From: Streptomyces sp. CB01201
Lineage (GTDB): Bacteria; Actinomycetota; Actinomycetes; Streptomycetales; Streptomycetaceae
NCBI RefSeq assembly: GCF_002803085.1
Contig: NZ_NNBJ01000022.1
Span: forward strand, 1 to 64,000
Length of the DNA: 64,000 nt
Direction of reading: 5' to 3'
In this document: positions 42,538 through 51,007 of the stretch, one piece after another
How the letters are laid out: each line of letters starts with the position of its first letter
Numbering within the stretch: the stretch's first letter is position 1
Made by a program: the position numbers and the translations under genes
The notes under the pieces: generated by a model
Told to the model about the DNA's origin: nothing
The model's database searches: none
What the model saw: only the letters and a program-made list of their open reading frames with translations

Positions 42538-43839
42538 ATGATGAGCGACATGAGACAGCGTGTGGCCCGCGTGGCCGTCGTGGCCGTACTGGTGGCACTC
42601 GCCCTGCTCGCGGTGCCGCTCGCCCTGGTCATCAGGGCCTCCTTCTTCGCCGACGAGCGCGGTGAACTGGAACGCGCGGCCCTGTCGGCGGCCGTCCGCG
42701 TCAGCCCCGACTTCGCCACCGGGGACCCCGTCGAACTGGCTCCGGGGCACTCCGAGGGCGACCTCGGGATCTACGACCCGGCGCTGCGGCGGCGCGCCGG
42801 AACCGGTCCGGCGCTCGGCGACGCGGTGACCGGGCGTGCCGCGTCGGGCACGGTCGCGCAACGGGACGGCGACGGCGAACTCGTCGTGGCTGTGCCCGTA
42901 TCGAGCGCCGAACACGTCATCGGAGTCGTGCGCGCCTCGACGAGTACGGCCAGTGTGTGGAAGCGCGTCCTCACCGCGTGGGGAGCGCTGCTCGCCGTGG
43001 CGCTGGCCGCCTTCGGGATCGCGCTCCTGCCGGCCCGTCGGCAGGCCCGCGCACTCGCGGCGCCGCTGGAAGCCCTCGCGCGTACGTCTCAGTCCGTCAC
43101 GGACGGCGACCTGACGGCCCGTGCCGGCGCCTGCGGTATCGGCGAGATCGACCAAGTGGCCCTCAACCACAATGCGATGGTCGACCGACTCGCCCAACTA
43201 CTGCGTCACGAGCGGGAGTTCACCGCGAACGCCTCCCATCAGCTGCGTACCCCGCTCACCGGGCTCCAGCTGGGCCTGGAGGCAGCCCTGGCCACGCCCG
43301 GCGCCGATCTGCGCAGTGCCGTTGAGGAAGCACTGGCGGAGTCCCACCACCTCAACGAGACCATCGACGAAGTCCTGAGCCTCGCCAAGGACGCCACGAG
43401 GAGCGGCCCGGGCGCCCCGGCGCAGCCCGTCGCCGCGCTTCTGGAACGCGCGGAGCTGCGCTGGCACGGTCCGTTCGCCATGGACGGCCGCCGGCTCCGG
43501 TTCGGCCTCGATCGCGCAGTGGCGGGCGCGGCAACGCCCCGGCGCACCACCGACCAGATCCTCGACATCCTGCTCGACAACGCCCACCGGCACGGCAGGG
43601 GCTCGGTCGAGGTGACGCTGCGCGACCTCGGCGAAGCCATCGCCATCGACGTCACGGACGAGGGATCCCTGTCCCTGCCTCCCTCGGTGATCTTCGAGCG
43701 GGGCACGTCCACGGGCCCCGGCCAGGGGATCGGCCTCGCCCTCGCCGCCGAACTGGCCGAGTCCACCGGGGGACGACTCAGCGTCACGGGAACGGAGCCG
43801 ACCCGATTCACCTTGCTCCTGCCGCGCACGGCCGAGTAG
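42538..43839 (+). CDS. Sensor histidine kinase (HAMP-HisKA type)
   Basis: A 433-residue kinase. The first transmembrane helix (about residues 10-32) and a second (about 143-165) flank a short extracytoplasmic loop of about 110 residues. A HAMP-like linker (ALAAPLEALARTSQSVTDGD) follows. The phosphoacceptor helix is FTANASHQLRTPLTGLQLGL, with the His in SHQLRTP. The ATPase domain shows the N-box ILLDNAHRHGRG and GPGQGIGLALAAELAE. It is divergent from the lipoprotein-ABC-regulator operon and should phosphorylate the response regulator at 36849. The layout resembles antimicrobial-peptide/envelope-stress sensing modules. ATG at 42538. Confidence 0.93.
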   Translation: MMSDMRQRVARVAVVAVLVALALLAVPLALVIRASFFADERGELERAALSAAVRVSPDFATGDPVELAPGHSEGDLGIYDPALRRRAGTGPALGDAVTGRAASGTVAQRDGDGELVVAVPVSSAEHVIGVVRASTSTASVWKRVLTAWGALLAVALAAFGIALLPARRQARALAAPLEALARTSQSVTDGDLTARAGACGIGEIDQVALNHNAMVDRLAQLLRHEREFTANASHQLRTPLTGLQLGLEAALATPGADLRSAVEEALAESHHLNETIDEVLSLAKDATRSGPGAPAQPVAALLERAELRWHGPFAMDGRRLRFGLDRAVAGAATPRRTTDQILDILLDNAHRHGRGSVEVTLRDLGEAIAIDVTDEGSLSLPPSVIFERGTSTGPGQGIGLALAAELAESTGGRLSVTGTEPTRFTLLLPRTAE

Positions 43840-43897
43840 GGCGGGCGGGCATCCACGGGCGTACGCACTCCGTGCGACCCACCGCCGACCCCATTCA

Positions 43898-44010
43898 GAT
43901 GCGCCCGCGCCGACGACCGCCCCGTATGCGCGCGCCGACGGCCGCTTCATACGTGTCCATGCGTGCCCGCGCCGACGACCACCTCATAGGTGCCGACAGC
44001 CGCCACCCAG
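43898..44010. repeat. Degenerate repeats in a 300-bp gap
   Basis: Units resembling GCGCCGACGACCGCC...CATA recur about four times (near 43905, 43935, 43970 and 43995) between the kinase and the BASS transporter. The rest of the 43840-44145 gap shows no gene. Confidence 0.45.
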
Positions 44011-44145
44011 GACGGCTCATTATGTGCCGCCATCCACGATCAACTCCCGTGCCACCAGTGGCCAACCTGAACGCATCCTGAGCGTGCCGCCGCCACGGCC
44101 GTGAATTCCACCGGCGCGGCGCGGTCTGCCTCTACCTTCCTCGCC

Positions 44146-45210
44146 ATGCACAGCGCGACGCCTTCCCCGCACCAGCCTCTCGCCAGGGCGCACGACTTCC
44201 TCCGGAGACGGTTCGGCTGGGCCTCGTGCGCGGCCTATGCCGCGGCCGCGGTGCTCCCCGCACCGGGCATGTGGCTGCGCCACGACCACTCCGTCAGTAT
44301 GGGCGGACCGCTGCCGGTCGGCGTCAGCGCCAGCCAAGTCCTGCTGGCCACCGTCCTGTTCACGGCCGGGCTGCGGGTCCGCCCCCGAGCGCTCGCCGGT
44401 CTGTTGCGCCGCCCGCGGGTTCTGGTCGCGGGACTGGCCCTGCACCTCACGGCGCCACTGCTGATCCTGCCTCTCGTGGCCGTCGCCCTGCGCTGCTGTC
44501 CCGACTCCGACGGCGGAAGCGGCATGATCGCCGCGATGATCCTCACCGTGGCCATGCCGGTGGCCGCCGGAGCCACCGTCTGGACCGGCCAGGGGCGCGG
44601 GGACGAACCGGCCATACTGGGCCTGGTCCTTGCCTCTACGTTCCTGAGTCCCCTGACGCTGCCCGCCACGGCCGGAATCCTGAGCCGGCTCCTGAGCACG
44701 GACTACGCGGGGGCCGTGGCCACGGCCGCCCACGCGGCGAGCGGTGGCTTCGCCCTGACGGGAGTACTCCTGCCGTGCGCGGCAGGCATCGGCTGCCGCT
44801 TGCTGCTGTCCGACCGGGCGCGGCAGGGCGTGCTGCCCGTGGCCGCGCCGGCGGCGACGCTCGCCGCGCTCCTGCTCACCTACGTCAACGCGAGCGGCGC
44901 CATCGGGCAGTTCCTGACCCACCCCCGCCCGCTGCTCCTGCTCGCCTCGACGGCGACCGCCGCGACCGTCTGCGTCCTGTCCTTCGGCTGGGGGCGCTGT
45001 TGCTCCCGCGCGCTGCGCCTGTCCGGCCCCGCCGGAACATCCGTCACGCTTGCCTGCGGGATGAGCAACAGCAGCGCGGGCGCGGTGCTCATCACCACGG
45101 CGATGCCGGACCGGCCGCAGATCCTGCTTCCGGTGCTCGCCTTCAGCCTGCTCCAGAAGCTGGCCGCGAGCCGGGCCACTCGCTGGCGGCCCGTACCGGC
45201 CGCAGGATGA
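44146..45210 (+). CDS. Bile acid:sodium symporter (BASS)-family transporter
   Basis: A 354-residue membrane protein with about ten hydrophobic helices. Typical SBF/BASS segments are VSASQVLLATVLFTAGLRVR near the start, AAMILTVAMPVAAGATVWTG, ASTFLSPLTLPATAG and LACGMSNSSAGAVLITTAMP near the end; the last two are the crossover motifs of the Na-binding core. Substrates in bacteria range from organic acids to metabolite-sulfur compounds; none can be assigned. ATG at 44146; a start at 44101 is possible. Single gene. Confidence 0.85.
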   Translation: MHSATPSPHQPLARAHDFLRRRFGWASCAAYAAAAVLPAPGMWLRHDHSVSMGGPLPVGVSASQVLLATVLFTAGLRVRPRALAGLLRRPRVLVAGLALHLTAPLLILPLVAVALRCCPDSDGGSGMIAAMILTVAMPVAAGATVWTGQGRGDEPAILGLVLASTFLSPLTLPATAGILSRLLSTDYAGAVATAAHAASGGFALTGVLLPCAAGIGCRLLLSDRARQGVLPVAAPAATLAALLLTYVNASGAIGQFLTHPRPLLLLASTATAATVCVLSFGWGRCCSRALRLSGPAGTSVTLACGMSNSSAGAVLITTAMPDRPQILLPVLAFSLLQKLAASRATRWRPVPAAG

Positions 45211-45273
45211 AGGGAGTTGGGCGGCCGAGGATCCCGGCCGGGGCGAACGCGGGGCCGCCTCCCGGCCGGGCCC

Positions 45274-45846
45274 TCAGCGTTCGTAGACGCCGGTCAGTCG
45301 GCCCCGGGCCAGGACGGGCCCGGTGACCGCGGACAGGAGGGCCCGAGGTCGTGCCCGGTCCACGGGCTTCGTGTGCACGCTGTCGTCCACCGGGGTCGCC
45401 AGGGCGAACAGCTGGAAGACGTAGCGATGCGGCCCGTGGCCCTTGATCGGGCCCGGCCCGTGGTAGCCGCGTCCGATGGTGGAGCGCATCAACCGCACCC
45501 CGCGCCCGGGCTGCCGCGCGTCGAGGGCGCCGGGCTCCAAGCCTGCGCATGCCGGGTCGATCAGGGCGACACAGTGCACGGCGGGCTTGGTCATGGGGAC
45601 GTCGATGTCCTCCATGACGAGGAGGAGCTGTGCCGTGCCGGAGGGCAGCGGGGACCAGCTCAGGCGGGGCGACAGATCGCGGCCGCCGATGTTCTTACCG
45701 CAGTGCTCAAGCAGCATGGCATCGCCGTCGCCGAACTGGTCGCTGGTCAGCGTCAGCCCTTCCGGGCCCGTCAGCCGGGGCAGGTACCAGGCGGCCTGGG
45801 TCTCGTCCGCCCTGCGGTTCTTGAGAAGTCGTCCGAGCAGTGTCAT
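45274..45846 (-). CDS. YbhB/YbcL-family (PEBP) protein
   Basis: A 190-residue phosphatidylethanolamine-binding-protein-like (Raf kinase inhibitor-like) protein. The family blocks are FGDGDAMLLEHCGKNIGGRD, LSPRLSWSPLPSGTAQLLLV, MEDIDVP, IGRGYHGPGPIKGHGPHRYV and VFQLFAL. No signal peptide is present. The biochemical role of bacterial YbhB proteins is unclear. ATG at 45846 overlaps the stop of an isochorismatase remnant, which suggests that an older operon has been disrupted. Confidence 0.9.
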   Translation of the reverse strand: MTLLGRLLKNRRADETQAAWYLPRLTGPEGLTLTSDQFGDGDAMLLEHCGKNIGGRDLSPRLSWSPLPSGTAQLLLVMEDIDVPMTKPAVHCVALIDPACAGLEPGALDARQPGRGVRLMRSTIGRGYHGPGPIKGHGPHRYVFQLFALATPVDDSVHTKPVDRARPRALLSAVTGPVLARGRLTGVYER

Positions 45847-46034
45847 CGCGTTGCTCCCAGCAGGCCGATGGTCTCGACGGTGGTGGTGGTCTCGCCGAGT
45901 GTGGGGAAGATGCGGCCGGCGCTGTGGCGGTTGGCCTCGGCGTCGGGGTCGGTCATGGCGTCGGTGGTGAGGAGGACGTGGAGTCCGTGGTCCCGTGGTC
46001 GGAGCCCGGACGGGCGGGCGGTCGATTCGGTCGT
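45843..46034 (-). pseudogene. C-terminal remnant of an isochorismatase-like hydrolase
   Basis: The frame encodes LRPRDHGLHVLLTTDAMTD, then AEANRHSAGRIFPTLGETTT and ETIGLLGATR. This matches the last strand-helix part of cysteine/isochorismatase-type hydrolases (DHGYxVxVVxDAxxD ... FPxLGE). The catalytic Asp, Lys and Cys regions are missing. Upstream the frame runs into low-complexity Arg/Asn/Thr/Lys codons (46034-46124). Likely the tail of a deleted gene that used to be coupled to ybhB. Confidence 0.65.
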
Positions 46035-46154
46035 GTTCGCCAGCGCCGTCCACTTTCTCGTGATCTTCGTGTTCTTCGTGTTCCGTGTGTTCCTCCGCGT
46101 GCTGTCGGCGTCGGACCGGACCACTACCGACGGCCTTCGATGTCGTCGACGCCG

Positions 46155-46595
46155 TCAGATGTTCTGGGCCAGCCGCTCGAAGAGCGGCGCGGCTGCCGCG
46201 AGCTGCTCCAGCTCGGCAGAGGTGAACTCGCCGCTGGTCAGGGCGCCGGCGATGAGCTCGGCCCGGGCGTTGCGCTTGTCGTTGAGCGCCCGGTGGCCCG
46301 CGTCGGTCACCGACATCACGCCGCGCCTGCCGTCATGCGGATCCGGGCGCCGCTCGACCAGGCCCCTGGCCCGCAACTCACCGAGCGTGGCCCCCATGGA
46401 CTGCGCCGTGATCTGCGCCTCCCGGGCGAGTGCCGAAGAAGTGGTGGGTCCAGAGCGGGCCAGCTGCGCCAGGGCGGTCCGCTCGGGCATCGACAGTCCG
46501 CCCTCGACAGGCACCTGGCGCACCCGTCGCACCAGCAGGCTGAGGCTCGCGAGCAGGGTCGACGCGACCTCGCCCGGGTTGAGATCGTCACTCAT
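46155..46595 (-). CDS. MarR-family transcriptional regulator
   Basis: A 146-residue winged-helix regulator. The HTH is in SSALAREAQITAQSMGATLG, with the wing ELRARGLVERRPDPHDGRRG. Flanking helices form the dimer interface. ATG at 46595 is only three bases from an ATTAAGGC/GCCTTAAT inverted repeat, so it probably represses itself. The neighbouring isochorismatase remnant and ybhB in the same direction may have been its targets. Ligand unknown. Confidence 0.92.
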   Translation of the reverse strand: MSDDLNPGEVASTLLASLSLLVRRVRQVPVEGGLSMPERTALAQLARSGPTTSSALAREAQITAQSMGATLGELRARGLVERRPDPHDGRRGVMSVTDAGHRALNDKRNARAELIAGALTSGEFTSAELEQLAAAAPLFERLAQNI

Positions 46596-46597
46596 AT

Positions 46598-46627
46598 ATT
46601 AAGGCTACCTTATCAGGCTGCCTTAAT
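46598..46627. promoter_or_regulatory. MarR operator candidate ATTAAGGC-N14-GCCTTAAT
   Basis: Perfect 8-bp inverted repeat (46598-46605 and 46620-46627) with a nested AAGG-CTA-CCTT, adjoining the MarR start codon. The AT-rich site stands out from the GC-rich surroundings. Confidence 0.7.
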
Positions 46628-46644
46628 ACCTTGGCGTGGTCTCC

Positions 46645-46690
46645 GACGATCTCCGGTGATCTTCGGTGGCCTCCGACGATCTTCGGTGGG
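46645..46690. repeat. Imperfect CTCCGACGATCTTCGGTGG repeats
   Basis: About three imperfect copies of a 19-20 bp unit follow each other between the MarR gene and the PIG-L gene. No gene is present. Confidence 0.5.
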
Positions 46691-46886
46691 GCCGCGGATG
46701 CGGAAGATCCCGTACCGGGAACACCTGGTCACGTCGAAGCTGTTGGATCGAGGGAGGGACCGGCACCGCGTGTTCGGGGGAGGGAGACCGTACGGTCGTC
46801 CGCCCTGACAGGATCGGGGCCTGGGGATCGTGGCGCACCCGCCGAGCGATCGAACCGAACTACGCTTCTTAGCAGGAGGACTTCTC

Positions 46887-47720
46887 ATGGCTGACCGGCC
46901 GTTGACGCTCATGGCAGTGCACGCCCACCCCGACGACGAGGCCACCGGAACCGGAGGAATCCTCGCGCGGTACGCGGCGGAAGGCATTCGCACGGTTCTC
47001 GTGACGTGTACCGACGGCGGTTGCGGTGACGGACCGGGAGGTCTCAAGCCGGGCGACGCGGGGCACGACCCGGCGGCCGTCGCCGCGATGCGCCGCCGGG
47101 AACTCGAAGCGAGTCGCGACGTGCTGAAGATCAGCGACCTGGAGATGCTGGACTACGCCGACTCGGGAATGATGGGCTGGTCGAGCAATGACGCCCCCGG
47201 CTCGTTCTGGCAGACGCCTGTTGCGGAAAGCGCCGCTCGGCTCGCGGAACTCATGCGCCACTACCGGCCCGATGTGGTCGTCACCTATGACGAGAACGGC
47301 TTCTATGGTCACCCCGACCACATTCAGGCGAACCGCATCACGGTGGCAGCGCTGGAGATGACCGACCTGACACCGAAGGTGTACTGGACGGCGATGCCCC
47401 GCTCGGCGATGCGGCGGTTCGGCGAGATCATGCGCGAGTTCGGCGAGGACATGCCCGAGCCGGACCCGGCCGAGGCGGCCGAGATCGCCAAGATCGGTCT
47501 GCCGGACGACGAGATCACCACGTGGGTGGACACCACCGAGTTCAGTGGCCAGAAGTTCGACGCGCTGGCCGCGCACGCCAGCCAGGGCGAGAACATCTTC
47601 TTCCTCAAGATGGGCAAGGAGAAGTTCGGCGAGCTGATGGGGATGGAGACCTTCGTTCGCGTCCAGGACACCACCGGGGCGGCCGTCCCCGAGAACGATC
47701 TCTTCGCCGGCCTGCGCTGA
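46887..47720 (+). CDS. PIG-L/LmbE-family zinc deacetylase
   Basis: A 277-residue enzyme of the PIG-L deacetylase family, which includes the mycothiol enzymes MshB and Mca. The zinc/catalytic motif AVHAHPDDEATGTGG is at residues 10-24, and the second metal segment is NGFYGHPDHIQANR. Other typical pieces are VLVTCTDGGCGDG and YRPDVVVTYDENG. Length and the HPDDEATG/GHPDHIQ pairing resemble Mca-type amidases, which cleave mycothiol conjugates of drugs, but MshB-like or antibiotic-deacetylase roles are possible. GCAGGAGGA precedes the ATG at 46887. Single gene. Confidence 0.9.
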   Translation: MADRPLTLMAVHAHPDDEATGTGGILARYAAEGIRTVLVTCTDGGCGDGPGGLKPGDAGHDPAAVAAMRRRELEASRDVLKISDLEMLDYADSGMMGWSSNDAPGSFWQTPVAESAARLAELMRHYRPDVVVTYDENGFYGHPDHIQANRITVAALEMTDLTPKVYWTAMPRSAMRRFGEIMREFGEDMPEPDPAEAAEIAKIGLPDDEITTWVDTTEFSGQKFDALAAHASQGENIFFLKMGKEKFGELMGMETFVRVQDTTGAAVPENDLFAGLR

Positions 47721-48335
47721 TCGGCCCGCCCTCGACCGTCGGCCCGTCGTTCATCCGGGACGAGAGCCGCGGCAGCGGGGAGTTCCCGGAGTCGAACGCC
47801 CCGGGCGGCGTGTCGGCCGGCGTCGTCCGAAGATCGGAGCCGCTGCGCGCGACGGGTTCACGCGCAGCGGTTGCGGTCGCCAGGTTCATGCTGAACCTGG
47901 CTGAGGCTTGCCGGACGATCAGGATATGGCTGAGTCGCTCGGCAGGCCCGGTCGCAGCTTGGGCTCAAGGAAGGTGGCGGGCGGAGCAGCGGCCTCGGAG
48001 CGGGGCGCGGCCAGACGCGGACGCGCCGACTCCGGGGAGCTGAAGGAAGGTACGTCGTTGTCCAGGGGACTGCTCGGATCTGTGGTCACCCGCCCAGTCT
48101 GCCGTACGTTCCGGCTCACCTCCATCCTGAATTGCCCAGCTCGGCCGGGGAACCGTCGCATGCCGGCGCGTAGGCCGTCGCACGGCCGGTGTGATCACAG
48201 ACCGCTTTGCTCGCCTGGGGCAGATCGCCATGCCGCGCGGTCTCATGCCGGATGGCATCCGACAGGGCTGTGGACGCTTCGGTGTGTCAAAGGGCTTTCG
48301 GCTGCGGCAGTTGGCGAGGTCAACGCCGCTGACCG
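47721..48335. other. Intergenic region with one perfect palindrome
   Basis: CAGGTTCA-TGC-TGAACCTG (47881-47899) is a perfect 8-bp inverted repeat, either operator or terminator. A 56-codon minus-strand frame ending at 47919 (begins TTDPSSPLDNDVPSF) has a plausible N terminus but no domain. I see no firm gene in these 615 bp. Confidence 0.45.
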
Positions 48336-48995
48336 CTAAGCCGCCGAGCCGGTGAGCCCGGGATGGGTGCGGCCGCTGCGATAGGTGGAGACGCCGAGGC
48401 CGAGCAGCCAGTAGCTGAAGATGGCGCCCATCAGGGCGGTGGTACCCCATCCGTTCGCCGCGTAGAAGTGCGCGGGGTTGTTGCCGAAGAACAGCGACGG
48501 CATGAACGCCAGGTTGACTCCTGCCAGTACGAAGGCGGAGCGGCCCGCCCAGCGCGGCAACAGGTTCGTTCGAGAGACTCCGTGGCCGACGGCGGTCAGG
48601 AACAGTGCCAGCATGAGGCGGCCGATCGTGCCGTAGAGGATGTACGTTCCGCTCACGGCGATGGTCGGGTCGACCGGGTGATCGGCTACGATCACCGCGC
48701 CCGCTTCCAGCCCGCTGGAGACCAGGGTGATCGTCGCGTAGACCAGTCCCGTGGCGAAGGCCATCGTGCCGACCCACTCGTGGGCGGGACTCGCCACTTT
48801 GACCAGCTCCCGGAAGGCCGTGGCGAAGACGATCAGGAACGCCAATGCGAGGATTCCGACCAGCAGTCGTGTGAGCACGTTCCAGTCCGGCGGCGGCCCG
48901 GAGTAGAGGAAGTACAGCGGCACTTCGACGATGAAGGCGGCTGCGGCGAGGATGCCCGCCAGGCCCGCCACGCGCCGTGCTCCACGTTCGTTCAT
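48336..48995 (-). CDS. Six-helix membrane protein of unknown function
   Basis: A 219-residue protein with about six hydrophobic helices. The first covers VAGLAGILAAAAFIVEVPLY, the second LLVGILALAFLIVFATAF, and others lie around 78-98, 110-140, 150-170 and 185-205. This arrangement and the spacing resemble DUF4386-like membrane proteins, but I cannot confirm the family. The N terminus is short and basic (NERGARR). ATG at 48995 with GGGGGAACACC upstream. Single gene. Confidence 0.75.
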   Translation of the reverse strand: MNERGARRVAGLAGILAAAAFIVEVPLYFLYSGPPPDWNVLTRLLVGILALAFLIVFATAFRELVKVASPAHEWVGTMAFATGLVYATITLVSSGLEAGAVIVADHPVDPTIAVSGTYILYGTIGRLMLALFLTAVGHGVSRTNLLPRWAGRSAFVLAGVNLAFMPSLFFGNNPAHFYAANGWGTTALMGAIFSYWLLGLGVSTYRSGRTHPGLTGSAA

Positions 48996-49212
48996 GGTGT
49001 TCCCCCAGGTGGTGAGTCGGTGGTTGCCGGGTGGCCCGGATACGTCGATTCTGCTGCGCGCGGCACTCGACGTCTGTGGGCCTGGACACCGGACGGGGTG
49101 GCCTTACCAACACCCCTGGAAGCGCTGCCTGTTGAAGGTGGTGAGTACCTGAGTACGGATCTGAGTAGCGCAGCTCAGGTCCAGGCCCGGTCAGGACTTG
49201 GAAGCTGAGGCC

Positions 49213-49860
49213 ATGACGACACCTGCTGCCCGCTGTCACCCGCCCCTGGCCCCGGCGCCTCCCGCCCAACCGGGGCAGCCTCGTTCACGGCGCGCGTGGA
49301 TCATCGCGGTTGCCGGCGGCCTGGTTCTGGCGCTTCTCGGTGGAGCGACGCACTGGTGGCTGAGCCGGAACGACGACCACTCCCCACTGGCCGGGAGGCC
49401 GCGCGTGACGGACAGTGTGGCGGGCATGTCGTACGCCATACCCGAAGGCTGGAAGGCCAACGACGGCAAGGACCTGATCCAGGCCTTCACTTCCTCGATA
49501 GCCACCAAGGGGCCCGACGGGCGTGGCGGCGCTGTGGTGCTGGCCGGGCGGGGCGGGCCCGTCGCGGAGTCCGCGCTGCGGCAGCGGGCGGAGACGTCTG
49601 CGCGGTCCAACGCGGAGTTCTTCTACCCGGATGCCAGAACGACGTTGGAGGAGTCCCGGGCTACGAAGGTGAGTGGCCGCTCGGCGTACACGGTGGTGCT
49701 GAGCGTGCGCGACGAGAGCGGGAGGACGGGCCGGATTCGCCTCACCCTCGTCACGCGGAGCAGCGACCAGTCGGCCTTCCTGCTCGGTATCACCATGTCG
49801 CCGGAATCGACCGACAGCGGCGAGGTCGACTCGGTCCTGGCCGACGCCGCGCTGCGCTAG
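49213..49860 (+). CDS. Single-pass membrane protein with extracytoplasmic domain
   Basis: A 215-residue protein. A Pro-rich cytoplasmic tail of about 28 residues leads into one helix (AWIIAVAGGLVLALLGGATH, residues 28-48). The remainder is outside the cell: residues 68-215 contain SYAIPEGWKANDGKDLIQAF, a run of strands and a final GEVDSVLADAALR. The IPxGW start and strand pattern resemble PsbP/Mog1-like extracytoplasmic domains, similar to the lipoprotein at 41762. No known function. ATG at 49213; TTG at 49198 is in frame. Confidence 0.72.
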   Translation: MTTPAARCHPPLAPAPPAQPGQPRSRRAWIIAVAGGLVLALLGGATHWWLSRNDDHSPLAGRPRVTDSVAGMSYAIPEGWKANDGKDLIQAFTSSIATKGPDGRGGAVVLAGRGGPVAESALRQRAETSARSNAEFFYPDARTTLEESRATKVSGRSAYTVVLSVRDESGRTGRIRLTLVTRSSDQSAFLLGITMSPESTDSGEVDSVLADAALR

Positions 49861-49970
49861 CGGTCCGAGCGAGCGGAAGTCGGCCGCCCCGGCCGGGTTG
49901 GCAGCCCCGCGTGGTTGGCAGCCCCGCACGGTCGACGGCCCGTCCGGTCGACGGTGCGGGGCGGCCGGAT

Positions 49971-50906
49971 TCACTTGCTGGAGATGGTCCAGCCGGCATC
50001 GCCCGCCAAGGCCTCGACGCCGAGGTCCGTCCACCCGGTGTCAGTTGTTTCGTCGGTTGTCCCGTCGGTTGTCTCGAAGGTGTCGAGAAGGAAGGCGGAG
50101 ATCGAGTCGGCGACGAGGGCGACGCGGGAGGGGTCCTCGTCGCTGGTCTCGGCGACCATCTCCCCGGCGAGTCCGCCGAGCGTGTGCTCACCTTCGGCAA
50201 TGGTGAGGAGGCTCTTGGGGGAGGGGCTGAGGTGATAGGCGTCGGTGAACCACTCGGGCCCCCGGGTGGAGAGCTGCGACTGGTCCTTGCCGCCCGCGAT
50301 GATCAGGGCAGGGGTGACCATGGTGGAGTAGTCGGGCCTCATGAACGGCAGGTGCTCGGCTGCGAACGGGGTGAGGGTGTCGCCGGTGCCGGTCGCGGCG
50401 ATCAGCGCGCCGGCCGAGACCGCCGGGTGGGAGAAGTCCTCTCCTGGCGTGCCGTCGGCACCGAGTACTCGGGCGCCGAGTATCGCGCCGGCGGTCTGGG
50501 CGCCCCAGGAGTGGCCGACGACCGCCACGCGCTCGCGGTCGACGCGGGGCGCCAGGCCGTCGACCTGGACGACGATGTCGTCGAGGTGGTCGAGCACCGT
50601 GTGGAGGTCCGCGATCCGGACACGCCAGATGGTGGCGAACCGGGGATCGTCCCATCCGATGCCGTTGCGGCGGGAGTCCAGGTGGGTGGGCTGTACGACG
50701 ACGAATCCGGCGGCGGCCCACCGGTCCACGAGGGGCTCGTATCCGTCCAGGGACCATGCGTTGCCGTGGGAGAACACGATGACCGGCAGGTGCCGGCCCG
50801 ACAGCGGGGCGGTGACCTTCACCTGGAGTTCGGCGCCGCGGTCGGGGGCGGGAACGGTGATCGGCTTGACCGCGACGATCCGCTGGTCGAGGAGGCTGGA
50901 AGACAT
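49971..50906 (-). CDS. Chlorophyllase-like alpha/beta hydrolase
   Basis: A 311-residue hydrolase of the chlorophyllase/PET-hydrolase-like group. The oxyanion region is PVIVFSHGNAWSLDGYEPLV, the nucleophile elbow VAVVGHSWGAQTAGAILGAR, and the His lies in AEGEHTLGG. No signal peptide is seen with ATG at 50906; the 21 in-frame residues upstream lack features. Near the C terminus a Thr/Asp-rich repeat (ETTDGTTDETTDTG) forms a linker. It is divergent from a TetR gene, with two strong inverted repeats between them, so it is probably controlled by that repressor. Confidence 0.87.
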   Translation of the reverse strand: MSSSLLDQRIVAVKPITVPAPDRGAELQVKVTAPLSGRHLPVIVFSHGNAWSLDGYEPLVDRWAAAGFVVVQPTHLDSRRNGIGWDDPRFATIWRVRIADLHTVLDHLDDIVVQVDGLAPRVDRERVAVVGHSWGAQTAGAILGARVLGADGTPGEDFSHPAVSAGALIAATGTGDTLTPFAAEHLPFMRPDYSTMVTPALIIAGGKDQSQLSTRGPEWFTDAYHLSPSPKSLLTIAEGEHTLGGLAGEMVAETSDEDPSRVALVADSISAFLLDTFETTDGTTDETTDTGWTDLGVEALAGDAGWTISSK

Positions 50907-50946
50907 GGGAGACCTGTGCTTTCCCGAGGAGTCGCTCTGCCATACT

Positions 50947-50990
50947 TTGGCGGAGCGTCGTTCCGCCAACTTAGCGGAACATTGTTCCGC
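50947..50990. promoter_or_regulatory. Two TetR-type operators between divergent genes
   Basis: TTGGCGGA-N7-TCCGCCAA at 50947-50969 and GCGGAAC-ATT-GTTCCGC at 50974-50990, both with perfect arms and related half-sites (GCGGAA/TTCCGC). They fill the 101-bp gap between the hydrolase and the TetR gene. Confidence 0.8.
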
Positions 50991-51007
50991 GAGTAAAGGA
51001 GGGTCCC

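Noticed and set aside
43840..44145. Small gene in the repeat-rich gap before the BASS transporter
   Set aside because: Frames there only reflect GCCGAC repeats and have no ribosome site.
47919..48086. 56-codon minus-strand gene starting TTDPSSPLDND
   Set aside because: Plausible start but no domain, no neighbour support and a Pro/Ala/Ser-biased composition.
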